Assembly: GCA_018066865.1 (NCBI GenBank)
Contig: JAGPVT010000148.1
Location: 1-46,046 of the forward strand
Origin: Marinobacter sp.
GTDB lineage: Bacteria; Pseudomonadota; Gammaproteobacteria; Pseudomonadales; Oleiphilaceae
Length of the DNA: 46,046 nucleotides
Direction of reading: 5' to 3'
Part shown: in pieces, positions 35,839 to 44,664 of the stretch
Position numbering within the stretch: the first letter of the stretch is position 1
Layout of the letters: each line of letters begins with the position of its first letter
Made by a program: the position numbers and the translations under genes
The notes under the pieces: model-generated
What the model was told of the DNA's origin: nothing
Seen by the model: only the letters and a program-made list of their open reading frames with translations
The model's database searches: none

Positions 35839-36196
35839 TCGCCTGGCTCCGCGCAGAAAGTCGCAACACGCTCTTCATTAACAGCAGCGTGGTCAAAACA
35901 CTAAGAAAGGTACCCAGCAGCAATGCGGCCGAGACTGCCAACCACTGCCCGGAAAACTGCGACGCCATGAAGAACACCCCGACCACGCCAGGCATGATCA
36001 GCAGCACGAGGATGGAAATCAGTGCTTGGCTGGACGAAGCAAGCGCATCGCTCACCCTGCCTCGCAACATCAGCGTCAGCGTCATCAGGATCATACCCAG
36101 CACACCACCGCTAACCGGAATGAGAAACACCAGCCGCAAAGCCTCGCCAAAAAGAAAAAACAGAACCAGTATCAGAAAACCGCGCAACATCGACAT
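35831..36196 (-). CDS. lrgA: LrgA/CidA family membrane protein
   Basis: This 121-residue protein has four hydrophobic segments. The pattern MLRGFLILVLFFLFGEAL at the N-terminus and PVSGGVLGMILMTLTLML early in the chain, followed by LILLIMPGVVGVF-like LVLLIMPGVVGVFFM, is that of LrgA/CidA. It overlaps lrgB by 8 bp and is divergent from yaeQ. Confidence 0.9.
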   Translation of the reverse strand: MSMLRGFLILVLFFLFGEALRLVFLIPVSGGVLGMILMTLTLMLRGRVSDALASSSQALISILVLLIMPGVVGVFFMASQFSGQWLAVSAALLLGTFLSVLTTLLLMKSVLRLSARSQAND

Positions 36197-36271
36197 GCCG
36201 TCATGCTCATCATCCGGAGAATTGCATTACACTAGCGCAAACCAACATCTCGATACCACTGCAGGACGGTC

Positions 36272-36811
36272 ATGGCGCTCAAAGCAACCATTTTTAAAGC
36301 CACGCTCAATATTGCCGACATGGACAGGCACTATTACGCGGATCATCAGCTCACCCTGGCCCGGCACCCGTCGGAAAACGACGAGCGCATGATGATTCGC
36401 CTGCTGGCCTTTGCACTGAACGCCTGCGAGGGGCTCGAGTTCACCAAAGGCCTGAGCACCGACGATGAGCCGGAACTCTGGCAGAAAAGCCTGAGCGACG
36501 AGATTGAGCTGTGGATTGAGCTGGGCCTGCCCGACGAAAGTCGCTTGCGCAAAGCCTGCAACCGCTCTCGCCAGGTTATTCTCTACGCTTACGGTGGTCG
36601 CGCCGTGCCTTTATGGCTGGAGAAGCATCACAATAAGCTGAGCCGTTTCAAAAACCTCACGATTATCAACCTGCCCGAAGAATCCACCGAAACCTTCGCC
36701 GGACTGGCAGAGCGCAACATGAATTACCAGGTAACCATTCAGGATGGAGAGGTATCGTTCAGCAATGAAGGCGCGCTGGTGAGCATCACCCCGGAACCCC
36801 TTTTCCCGTAA
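36272..36811 (+). CDS. yaeQ: YaeQ family protein
   Basis: The 179-residue product shows the full YaeQ pattern: [74 protein letters not shown] and a [13 protein letters not shown] core. YaeQ has a nuclease-like (PD-D/EXK) fold with residues such as the Asp, Glu and Gln in DEPELWQK, but its cellular function is unclear. It lies 99 bp before the tRNA gene. Confidence 0.93.
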   Translation: MALKATIFKATLNIADMDRHYYADHQLTLARHPSENDERMMIRLLAFALNACEGLEFTKGLSTDDEPELWQKSLSDEIELWIELGLPDESRLRKACNRSRQVILYAYGGRAVPLWLEKHHNKLSRFKNLTIINLPEESTETFAGLAERNMNYQVTIQDGEVSFSNEGALVSITPEPLFP

Positions 36812-36910
36812 CAAAAGGCTGGCCTGGCAACGGACTCGGGGCTGGACAGTGCTCGCTTGCACACGTAAGATTGCGCACTCGAAATTGACGCACAGCCGTC
36901 GCATTCGAAT

Positions 36911-36987
36911 GCGCCCGTAGCTCAGCTGGATAGAGTACTGCCCTCCGAAGGCAGGGGTCACAGGTTCGAATCCTGTCGGGCGCGCCA
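36911..36987 (+). tRNA. tRNA-Arg (anticodon CCG)
   Basis: A complete 77-nt cloverleaf is visible. The acceptor GCGCCCG pairs with CGGGCGC, the D arm is GCTC-AGCTGGATA-GAGT, the anticodon arm CTGCC-CTCCGAA-GGCAG has anticodon CCG, and the T arm is ACAGG-TTCGAAT-CCTGT. The discriminator G and CCA are encoded. CCG reads CGG arginine codons. It borders the accessory region and may have served as an integration site. Confidence 0.97.
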
Positions 36988-36995
36988 TATTTTTC

Positions 36996-37023
36996 AAGGC
37001 CTTACGTGAAAGCGTAGGGCCTT
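36996..37023 (+). terminator. Terminator after tRNA-Arg
   Basis: The 11-bp stem AAGGCCTTACG/CGTAGGGCCTT has one T-G wobble and a 6-nt loop (TGAAAG), and is followed by TTTATTT. It starts 9 nt after the tRNA 3' end. A CCCAAATTGGG palindrome lies shortly downstream (37038-37048). Confidence 0.85.
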
Positions 37024-37179
37024 TTTATTTGGCTGTGCCCAAATTGGGTCCATGGTGTGTCCACAGAAAAAATAAAGAATAGTTGGCTGCCGTATTTTTG
37101 ACTGTTGCCCAACATCAGCGGTTTTGCACATCGGACACAGAAATAGCCCTCTCATGTCTTAAACCTATGTCGCTTAGCT

Positions 37180-38931
37180 TTAAGCTCGAACTCCGCAAAG
37201 ATTCTCGAACTCGGGCCAACTACTACCGAATTGAGCAAGCTCATCGGTACTACAAATCACCGTCAAACAACTCCCTTCCGGATGTCTCTTCAGCCTAGTT
37301 AGCCCTGTATAAAGCAATGCCAAAGACTTCGCCGAGACCTTTTCTCCGATATAGATCACTAATGACCTCGACTCCCAGCCTTTGAAACTGTGCAAGGTCG
37401 TTGCCTTTACACGAGCATCTCCCATATAGAATCCGACTTTCTGGCGCCGACACTCCTGCTCATCTTGATCGTACGTATGCACAGACTTCACGCCTTTCTG
37501 CCCCAACTTTCGGACGACTTCATACCCCACTGCGCGACTGTTACAGAGAAAGGTAGCGTCTGCCATCGAGTAGCCTTCTCGACCTTCTTGGGTGAATAAG
37601 CGAAGAACTTCATCACAACAGACGGTTTCCGCATCTTCTTTGTTTGTTTGTACCCAGCGGAGCGAGCACTCATCCAGTCCCAAGTCGATTTGAGCAAGCT
37701 TTGGCAAGATCCTGCTAGCTTCAGGGAGATACTTCTCAGCAAATTCGGAGGCCTTTTCAAGAGCAGAGCGAGGCATGCGATAGCTCACATCTAATTCAGC
37801 CCATTTACCCGTAAAGCCAGCGCCCTTCATAGCTTCATCGGTCCATGCACCAGCAGTTCCATAGATGTCCTGCGTCACATCTGCAACAAGCAGCATTTCA
37901 CCACGTGGCTTGCAGACCTTTCTCAACACCTCCCACCATTCCGGGTAGAAATCCTGCCCTTCGTCTACCAATACCGCATCGTACTGGCTCACGAAATGAC
38001 TATGGTCCAACACTTCTTTAACGAGCCTCGGTAGCGCTTCTGCCAGGACCACCTTTGGATCATTATCTTCCCATAGCTCCGCGTACTCATCTTCAGCACC
38101 ATGTTCCTCGCAGATTCGCCTGCACCAACTATGAAAGTTCAGCCAGGTCACATCAGACCGAGTCCGTCCTCGGGCATTGGGCCAACGCACAGCAACATCC
38201 ATCAGGTAATGCAGCAAAGTAATGTTGAAAGTGACTACAAGAACTTCCTTCCCTTGCCCTAAAATCTCCGCAGCGCGGGCAGCGAGAATCAGCGATTTAC
38301 CTGAGCCCGCTGCACCTCGTATCCTCCGATACCCCGATTCTGTTCGGCTAGTAACAAATGTCCGCTGGTTCTTATCAAGCTCGATCGGCCGGCGCTGGGT
38401 CGCTGCTGCGTCCGGCTCAATAAGCCAGTTGCGAACATCCTTTGCCATATCCGTATTCATTTGGTAAGAAAATTTCCGAGTGCTCTCAGGAAAAACCGAT
38501 TTGATATCTACCTCAGCTAACGCTATGCAGCCTGAGAGTGGGTTGTACTGGGGAAACTCATGCATGTTGTGGTATTCCAAGCTCGGACGGAAAAGTGCCC
38601 TAACCCTGTCATCATCAGCGAACGGGAATATCACTCCAGCGGTAATTGCGGAAAATCCACCCCGTTGCTTCAACCTTGGACAATAGAGTTCGTAAACCTC
38701 TTTTTTATAGCTTCGAACCTTCTCAATGGGGTTATCGGATTGGTGTGAGAAAGTAATACCTTCTTTGCCTCGTGCCATCAGTTCTGGTGGTCGCCCTTCT
38801 CTTTGCTCCATCCAGTAACTCATGAAATCAAGATCCCAGTCCTTGACTTCAAAAACGGCAATACCAGATCAAACGATCGAGGGGAGAGAATTATATCGGC
38901 TATCGGATTGCACGGACAGGCTAACCGCCAT
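37180..38931 (-). pseudogene. UvrD-like helicase with broken N-terminal NERD domain
   Basis: The intact part from ATG 38823 (547 residues) is a superfamily 1 helicase: Walker A GAAGSGKS (170-177), Walker B VLVDEGQDF, ADVTQDIYG, VSYRMP, TTLHSFKGWESRSLV and LLYTGLTRLKR. The frame continues upstream for 15 codons, SGIAVFEVKDWDLDF, which is the catalytic core of a NERD nuclease domain (EVK), and then meets a TGA at 38869-38871. Twenty codons further upstream in the same frame is an ATG at 38931 with a strong GGAGGT Shine-Dalgarno. The first part of NERD is too short, so a deletion plus stop is likely. NERD-helicases occur in mobile and defence regions. The shortened helicase might still be made. 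Confidence 0.72.
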
Positions 38932-39020
38932 AGTGAGCACCTCCAGATTTACAAAGCGGGCCACTTCGAGAATTTGCAGTGGCTGCCAACGTATACATGA
39001 TGCGGGCAGCCCGAGAAATC

Positions 39021-40112
39021 CTAACGTTGGGAGCGACGAGCAATCAGCGCCAGTGGGCCACCACCCGGCGGCCCCTGATGCTCGGCGCCACCGGATACAT
39101 AGATCATCGGGTTGCTCGTAGCTGCAGCCAGCACTGCGCCGACAACAGAGCGGGCGTGACGGGTGTGGTTAATATCCGAATCGTCCAGCATGGTGTTGCG
39201 ATAGCCCCGAACACGACCGCTGGGATCGGCCTCGGCTTTTGCGAGTATCTGAACAACCTCGAACCCTTCCGGTGCAAGCGCCCTGGCACTCTGAGACGCT
39301 CGCTCAAACACTCCTACATCCAGCGCATCCGCCATAACATCGTGACATATAAACAGGTCCCCCTCAGACGCAGGGGAGTTGCCCATTACAACCACCTCAC
39401 AGCAATCCAGCTCTGCGCCTGCCGACGCCGAGGCTACAGCCGAGTAGCTCTGGAAATCCGTGCAGTTGAGCCCTTCTGCGGCGGCCGCATCGGTGAACCC
39501 GCTTTCGCCAAGCCCTATCGCAATACCAAGTGCCGATGCTCCCCGGGAATAAGCCATGGATTTATAGGTTTCCGTGGTGATCGTGCTCCCGCCACTGTCT
39601 GCGAAATCAGAGGACACCAGCAAGGGGCACTTTACCTGCACAAAATGAACATCTGCCGGGTCGACAATGCCGGCGTCAACCATAGCCGTTTTGGTCGCTT
39701 CTGATACCAGACGGATCTGTTCCTCTCGGCCCAGCGCCGCGGGCGTGATCACCGGCGTTCTTGCGACTCCAGCAGCAAAGGCTTTTTTACCGTCAGCTCG
39801 ACGATTATCCGCTGAGGCCCTTCCTGAGCGGCTGACAATTGTCAGGTGGGGACTCAGAACACCTTCCGTTCCGCCTGACATAACCATGGAAATGGTTGCA
39901 GCCCGTTCAGCGCCGAGATACTCCCGGAACAGCGCCTTCAGTTCACTCGCCATGTAGGCGCGGGTGAAATCATTCACGCAACCGTTGCCTTCGGTCTTTC
40001 CGAGTATGGCGATAACCTCACTGGCACGGATATCACCGTTGTCGATGGCAAGCCGGAGCCCACTCACATCGCCGGGGTGATCAATCGGGATAGTATGGAT
40101 ATGGCAATGCAT
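39021..40112 (-). CDS. Cyanuric acid hydrolase/barbiturase family ring-opening amidohydrolase
   Basis: This 363-residue protein belongs to the AtzD/TrzD/barbiturase family, which opens s-triazine or pyrimidine rings by hydrolysis. Three Ser-Lys dyads of the threefold Toblerone fold can be seen: ILGKTEGNG (Lys39) with MSGGTEGVLSP (Ser79), VQVKCPLL (Lys161) with SASAG (about 228), and ILAKAEADPSG with YVSGGAEHQGP. RNTMLDDSDINHTRHAR and GASALGIA are also AtzD-like. The ATG overlaps the permease stop by 1 nt (TTG 40115 is an alternative), making it the last gene of the uptake operon. Cyanuric acid and barbiturate cannot be told apart without assay. Confidence 0.9.
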   Translation of the reverse strand: MHCHIHTIPIDHPGDVSGLRLAIDNGDIRASEVIAILGKTEGNGCVNDFTRAYMASELKALFREYLGAERAATISMVMSGGTEGVLSPHLTIVSRSGRASADNRRADGKKAFAAGVARTPVITPAALGREEQIRLVSEATKTAMVDAGIVDPADVHFVQVKCPLLVSSDFADSGGSTITTETYKSMAYSRGASALGIAIGLGESGFTDAAAAEGLNCTDFQSYSAVASASAGAELDCCEVVVMGNSPASEGDLFICHDVMADALDVGVFERASQSARALAPEGFEVVQILAKAEADPSGRVRGYRNTMLDDSDINHTRHARSVVGAVLAAATSNPMIYVSGGAEHQGPPGGGPLALIARRSQR

Positions 40113-40897
40113 CAATCAGCTCCTTCCTGCTGCCAGAAAATAAAACGGCGATCGATCGCCTCAAGAATCCAGAAAAAAGCCAGCCCGATGAAGGCGGCAG
40201 CGAAAATAGCGGAAAACATAACGTCGGTATCCAAATGGTAAGACGACACCAAGACCACGTAGCCAAGCCCAGCGTTCGCACCCACAAACTCACCAACAAT
40301 CGCGCCGACAACCGCCAGTGAGCTGGAGATCTTCAATGCCGACATCACATAGGGCAGGCTGGCAGGCAGACGTAACTTCCAGAATATTTCCTGTCGGCTG
40401 GCCTGATAGGTCCGGAAGAGCTCATCACTCTCAGCGTCGATGGATCGCAAACCCTTCACGCTGTTGATCAACACAGGGAAGAAGCAGATCAGGGCTGATG
40501 CCGCAATTTTCGAAGCCATGCCGGTGCCCAGCCAAACCACCAGCAAGGGCGCCAGTGCGACCAAGGGCGTTGTTTTCAGGGCAATCGCCACGGGAAAAAG
40601 ACCCAACTCGACAGGCCGGAAATGCACAAACATGACCGCGACAAAAAAGCCGGCAATGTTCGCAATCAAAAAGCCCCACAAGGTCTCCTGGAGCGTTACC
40701 CATGTATGGTTCAGCAGGTCTGAATCCATCGCATCCAGCACGTCAGATGGCGCCGGGAGCATGTAGGCCGGAATTTTGAAGGCATCGACGGATACTTCCC
40801 AGGCCACAAGCAGCAGGCTGATAAACACCAGCGGGTACAACAGTGCGTCGTAACGCTTGAGAATCTCTAAGGGCCGGCGTTCAGATACTTCAGTCAT
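40112..40897 (-). CDS. ABC transporter permease (SsuC/TauC/ThiX-type)
   Basis: From ATG 40897 the product is 261 residues with about six membrane helices. The cytoplasmic EAA-type loop near LRSIDAESDELFRTYQASRQEIFWKLRLPAS (shown in part as QEIFWKLRLPAS) contacts the ATPase. The start lies 8 bp inside the ATPase gene. Close relatives import sulphonates, nitrate, pyrimidines or thiamine precursors. Coupling to the ring-opening hydrolase suggests a nitrogen heterocycle as cargo. Confidence 0.9.
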   Translation of the reverse strand: MTEVSERRPLEILKRYDALLYPLVFISLLLVAWEVSVDAFKIPAYMLPAPSDVLDAMDSDLLNHTWVTLQETLWGFLIANIAGFFVAVMFVHFRPVELGLFPVAIALKTTPLVALAPLLVVWLGTGMASKIAASALICFFPVLINSVKGLRSIDAESDELFRTYQASRQEIFWKLRLPASLPYVMSALKISSSLAVVGAIVGEFVGANAGLGYVVLVSSYHLDTDVMFSAIFAAAFIGLAFFWILEAIDRRFIFWQQEGAD

Positions 40898-41723
40898 CAC
40901 TTTGCAGCTCCCGTCGCAGCCTGGCGATTGTCTGTTGATAAAGCGGCGTCTCTTCAACGCTGACAAAACCGGCACTTCGTGGTTTCGGTAACGGCACGTC
41001 AATAATCGAGCGTATCCCCGCAGGACGGCTGCTTAGCACCACCACCCGGTCAGACAAGCTGACCGCCTCGTGCAGCGAATGAGTAACCATGACAATGCTC
41101 TTGAGTCCGTTCGCTCGGTTCTCCCAGAGCTTGAGCAGTTCAAGATTCAGTGTGTTACGGGTCATTTCGTCGAGCGCTCCGAACGGCTCATCCATCAAGA
41201 GCAGTTCCGGTTCAGCCGCCAGTGTCCGGGCAAGTGCGACGCGCTGCTGCATGCCTCCGGATAGTTGTTTCGGATAATAGTTGGCGTAAGACAGCAGTCC
41301 CACCAGCTCAAGTGCGGCCTCGGCCTTCCCCCTGCGAAGGCTCTGGGGCGTTTTTTGAGGCCCCAGGGAGAGGCTCAGTTCTACGTTTCCGCGAATGGTG
41401 AGCCAAGGCATAAGAACCGGCTTCTGGAATGCCATGCCACGGCGCGGCTTAACCTTCGGGAAGGTCACCTGACCAGCACCGGATCTGCCACCCGCATCCG
41501 GCTTGAGCAGTTCAAGCATCAGCCTGAGCGTGGTGGATTTCCCGCAGCCGCTCGGGCCGATAATGGATACAAATTCACCCTGCCTGATATTCAGGTCAAT
41601 ATTCCGCAATATGTGCGTATCGTTCAGAGTGAGACTGCAGTTCTGCAGAGTCAGGAGCGGATTCCCGGCCAAAGCGTTACCGCCAGGGGACTCCGCCGAG
41701 ACAAGTGTGGCTGTCGATTGCAT
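40890..41723 (-). CDS. ABC transporter ATP-binding protein
   Basis: This 277-residue nucleotide-binding subunit has Walker A GPSGCGKST, signature LSGGMQQRVALARTLA, Walker B LLLMDEPFGALDE and H-loop VTHSLHEAV. A short Gly/Arg-rich insertion (DAGGRSGAGQ) sits where the A-loop strand turns. It overlaps the binding-protein gene by 1 nt and the permease by 8 bp, so subunit production is coupled. Confidence 0.94.
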   Translation of the reverse strand: MQSTATLVSAESPGGNALAGNPLLTLQNCSLTLNDTHILRNIDLNIRQGEFVSIIGPSGCGKSTTLRLMLELLKPDAGGRSGAGQVTFPKVKPRRGMAFQKPVLMPWLTIRGNVELSLSLGPQKTPQSLRRGKAEAALELVGLLSYANYYPKQLSGGMQQRVALARTLAAEPELLLMDEPFGALDEMTRNTLNLELLKLWENRANGLKSIVMVTHSLHEAVSLSDRVVVLSSRPAGIRSIIDVPLPKPRSAGFVSVEETPLYQQTIARLRRELQSDD

Positions 41724-42721
41724 TATTTGGCCTGTTCCAGGAATTCGTTTGTGTAGGCCTTTTCAAGTTCCTGTTTCTCGTCCAGGAATCCCAGGGATAG
41801 CAACTGCTCCTGAAGATTCTGCCACGCCATGCGGGTCATATTGCCCAGAGGAGGCTGTTCAGGAGCAAGCAGGGGAATGCTGGCATTCATCATTGCCAAC
41901 TCGTGATCAAAGTTCAGCTTGTCGCTGTATTTGAGACCAAAACGGGCAACTTCTTCCGGGTTCTCCAGGGCATAGGCCCAGCCCCGGAAACTGGCGCGAA
42001 CAAACGCTTTCACCAATTCAGGATCGGACTCCATGAGGTCATTCCGGGTAAAGAGCGTATCGGCGTAGAAGTTGATGCCGTAGTCCTCGGGTGAGATGAC
42101 ATTCACCTCATGCCCTTTCTCCTGTACTGAGATAACCTCATTAATCACATATCCGGGCCATGCCTGAACCTGGCCGTTCAGCAAGGGGCTAAGATCGTAT
42201 TTAACCGGCATCTCTCTTATCGCAGTCTTTTTCAGACCCGCAGCCTGAACCATAGCCCGGTAGGTCAATTCCTCATTGCCACCCAGCTTTACACCCACCA
42301 GCTTTCCTTCCAGATCCGCAAGCGTTTCAATGCCCGAATCCGCCATCGCAAACAAAGCAAACGGTGTTTTCCGGTAAACAGCCCCTACCGCTGTGATCGG
42401 TACACCTTTTTCTCTGGCCAGCAGGATCTGATCTGCACCGGTAATGCCGAAGTCTTCGCTGCCGGATGCAACCATTTGCACAGCCGGGAAATCGACACCG
42501 CCGGGACGAATCTCAACATTGAGCCCTGCATCTTCATAAAATCCTTTCTCCTTTGCAGCATAGAACCCGGCAAACTGAGCTTGATGCACCCATTTGAGCC
42601 TGAGTGTCACGTCTTTCAGTTCGCTTGCAGCGGCCGCCTGTGAAACCACTGTGAAAAGAAATGTCAGCCACATCAAAAAGATCGGCCTTACTATGCCTGC
42701 GGTCATTCGGTCGTTTTTCAT
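41723..42721 (-). CDS. NMT1/THI5-like periplasmic substrate-binding protein
   Basis: This 332-residue protein has a signal peptide ending near SQAAAASE. The mature N-terminus VTLRLKWVHQAQFAGFYAA and KGFYEDAGLNVEIRPGG are the hallmark of the NMT1 family, whose members bind pyrimidines, riboflavin or thiamine precursors. VASGSEDFGITGADQILLAR is also typical. It is the first gene of the binding protein-ATPase-permease-hydrolase operon. It faces the LysR gene across a 174-bp gap holding a 10-bp palindrome. Confidence 0.92.
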   Translation of the reverse strand: MKNDRMTAGIVRPIFLMWLTFLFTVVSQAAAASELKDVTLRLKWVHQAQFAGFYAAKEKGFYEDAGLNVEIRPGGVDFPAVQMVASGSEDFGITGADQILLAREKGVPITAVGAVYRKTPFALFAMADSGIETLADLEGKLVGVKLGGNEELTYRAMVQAAGLKKTAIREMPVKYDLSPLLNGQVQAWPGYVINEVISVQEKGHEVNVISPEDYGINFYADTLFTRNDLMESDPELVKAFVRASFRGWAYALENPEEVARFGLKYSDKLNFDHELAMMNASIPLLAPEQPPLGNMTRMAWQNLQEQLLSLGFLDEKQELEKAYTNEFLEQAK

Positions 42722-42808
42722 GTTTGCCTCTCATATGCAACGGGAATCCCTCGAATCACACAACAATAGTGACTCACGAGCGAGCTTGACAAGCGGCAAT
42801 TAAAGCTC

Positions 42809-42835
42809 ATAGTGATGCCTAAAAAGCATCACTAT
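42809..42835. promoter_or_regulatory. LysR-type operator palindrome
   Basis: A perfect 10-bp inverted repeat, ATAGTGATGC and GCATCACTAT, with a 7-nt spacer lies between the divergent transporter operon and the LysR gene. It is 61 bp before the regulator start and 88 bp before the transporter start. LysR-type regulators usually bind such dyads (a T-N11-A core: here T within AGTGATGC to A in GCATCACT) to autoregulate and activate the divergent operon. Confidence 0.75.
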
Positions 42836-42895
42836 ACAAAGTACTAAACCGACCGTTCCCTACCCAGTTACCATGCACATAGAGAGGCTTTCAGC

Positions 42896-43810
42896 GTGCA
42901 ACACACCCGTTATCTTCACTACGTTGACGAAGTAGCCAGGGCCGGCTCAATTCGCAAAGCTGCAGAGCGCCTGAACATAGTATCCTCAGCGGTTAACCGT
43001 CGAATTCTGGACATCGAACGTGAGGTAGGCGCCCAGCTTTTCGAGCGTTTGCCACGAGGGGTTCGACTGACATCTGCAGGAGAGATATTTGTCGTCTATG
43101 CGCGTAGCCAGATGGCGGAAACTGAACGGATGAGGTCGGAAGTCGAAGCTCTGAATGGCCTCAGGCGAGGAGAGGTGAGGCTGGCGGTAATTGAAGCTGC
43201 GAGCGCAGATTTTCTTCCACGCCTGATCGCAGATTTTCAACGCAGATACCCAAAAGTCGCCTTTAGAACCACCGTGTGTGGCAGGGAAGAAGTTATGCAG
43301 CGGCTGCTGAACTTTGAAGCCGATCTCGGGCTGGCGCTGAACCCACCAGCGGAAACCAAATTCAGACCCTTGATGGTAGTAGAGCAGCGGGTCAGGGCCT
43401 TGGTGGCCGCCGATCATCCCCTCACCCGACAGAACTCGGTCAGAGTTCTGGACTGTCTGGACTACCCGGTGGCCTTACCCGCGCCATCGTTGGGAGGCCG
43501 GGTGCTTTTGAATACCTTTCTCGCCAATTCATCTATCAATATCGAACCCGCCCTTGAATCGAATTCGTATGAAATGATGCGGAACTTCGCAAGGCTGGCG
43601 GGCGGCGTGTGCTTCCAGGTGGATATCGGCATTTCGCCCCGGAGTGAGACCGACGATCCCCGGCTGTCGAACGACCTGGTGGCATTGCCGCTGACCGATA
43701 GCCGGCTTCCGGTGGGAAAGCTGGTGATGGGAATGCATCACGACAGGGCTCTGCCTGTCGCCGCCGCAAAATTCGCTCAGGAAATGGAGCTGGCTCTATC
43801 GGCCTTTTAG
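42896..43810 (+). CDS. LysR-type transcriptional regulator
   Basis: This 304-residue regulator starts at GTG 42896 with AGAGAGG upstream. The winged helix-turn-helix is at residues 1-60 (YVDEVARAGSIRKAAERLN, RRILDIEREVGAQLFERL), and the co-inducer domain spans about 90-300. It is divergent from the uptake/ring-opening operon and most likely controls it. In Pseudomonas sp. ADP a LysR protein, AtzR, controls the cyanuric acid genes atzDEF, which is a comparable arrangement. The inducer is unknown. Confidence 0.93.
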   Translation: MQHTRYLHYVDEVARAGSIRKAAERLNIVSSAVNRRILDIEREVGAQLFERLPRGVRLTSAGEIFVVYARSQMAETERMRSEVEALNGLRRGEVRLAVIEAASADFLPRLIADFQRRYPKVAFRTTVCGREEVMQRLLNFEADLGLALNPPAETKFRPLMVVEQRVRALVAADHPLTRQNSVRVLDCLDYPVALPAPSLGGRVLLNTFLANSSINIEPALESNSYEMMRNFARLAGGVCFQVDIGISPRSETDDPRLSNDLVALPLTDSRLPVGKLVMGMHHDRALPVAAAKFAQEMELALSAF

Positions 43811-44052
43811 CAAACCTGCAGGCATTTGAAGCCTGAGCCAGAACGTATCCCGCCCGAAACCACGAGAGAATGTCATGCCCCAGTTTCAATGAGTCGGACA
43901 TGGCAGGGGTTACTATACATCTCAGTGCTCGGTTGGTTCGCGTGACTAGGGTATCAGGTCCTTACCAGCCACGTTTATTGGTGAGGCGACTCACTCCCTC
44001 GAGATAAAACCGCGAATTTCAAATCGGGCATCCTATTGCGCCCCCGAAGGGG
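43811..44052. other. Convergent gap between LysR gene and hupE
   Basis: This 242-bp region between two convergent genes has no supported gene. Its right edge holds a small hairpin, GCCCC-CGAA-GGGGC (44040-44053), that overlaps the hupE stop and may end that operon. No T-tract is present. I found no other repeat or operator. Confidence 0.5.
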
Positions 44053-44664
44053 CTAGGCCACAACAGCAGCCGACAGGGCTATAAGTCCAATGCCGCCTAC
44101 CACAGCTGCGGTAAGGTTGCGGGTTGTACGCAACACTGCGGAGCCATTGCGCAGCGCCGAACGACCAACAATAAAGGCCAGTCCCGCAATCACCACCTGA
44201 ATCAGAGCCAGGCCCAAAAGGTATGTGCTTAATGGTGCGGGTTCTGCGCCGATAATAGCCTCACCGTAGGCAAGACCGTGAAAAACCGCCGCCAATGAGC
44301 CGGCCAGTCCAGCGATTTTGAGGTGTTTCGGGGTACGCAGCAGAAAAAGCCCAACCACTATGACCGAGGCCGCCACCAGGAACTCCACATACGGCAGGGT
44401 AACGCCACTCCACTGCAGTGCTGCACCCAGCGCAGTTGCTGCCACCAGTGCCATTGGGAACAGGGGCGAGCGAAGTTGAGCAAAAGCGCTTAACAAGCCG
44501 ATGGCAATAATAAAAGCAAGGTGGTCGAAGCCAATAATCGGGTGCCCCAACCCTGACAGCAATCCTTGCCAGAGAGTCGATGGCGTCTCCCCGCCCATAG
44601 GATGGTGGCCATAGGCAGTTAATGGCAGCGCCAGCAAGATCAGCTTTAGCGGTAGGAATTTCAT
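44053..44664 (-). CDS. hupE: HupE/UreJ family metal permease
   Basis: This 203-residue protein has a signal-like N-terminus followed by HHPMGG, then six membrane segments. The family motif HPIIGFDHLAF and the second motif VFHGLAYGE carry the histidines and acids thought to bind nickel or cobalt. It overlaps the amidohydrolase gene by 4 bp. Since nitrile hydratases need Co or Fe and urease-type enzymes need Ni, the position suggests metal supply for the nitrile hydratase of this operon. The metal itself is inferred. Confidence 0.88.
   Translation of the reverse strand: MKFLPLKLILLALPLTAYGHHPMGGETPSTLWQGLLSGLGHPIIGFDHLAFIIAIGLLSAFAQLRSPLFPMALVAATALGAALQWSGVTLPYVEFLVAASVIVVGLFLLRTPKHLKIAGLAGSLAAVFHGLAYGEAIIGAEPAPLSTYLLGLALIQVVIAGLAFIVGRSALRNGSAVLRTTRNLTAAVVGGIGLIALSAAVVA

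Noticed and set aside
36911..36987. Calling a defined attL site at the tRNA
   Set aside because: No second copy of the tRNA 3' end and no integrase gene could be found in the window.
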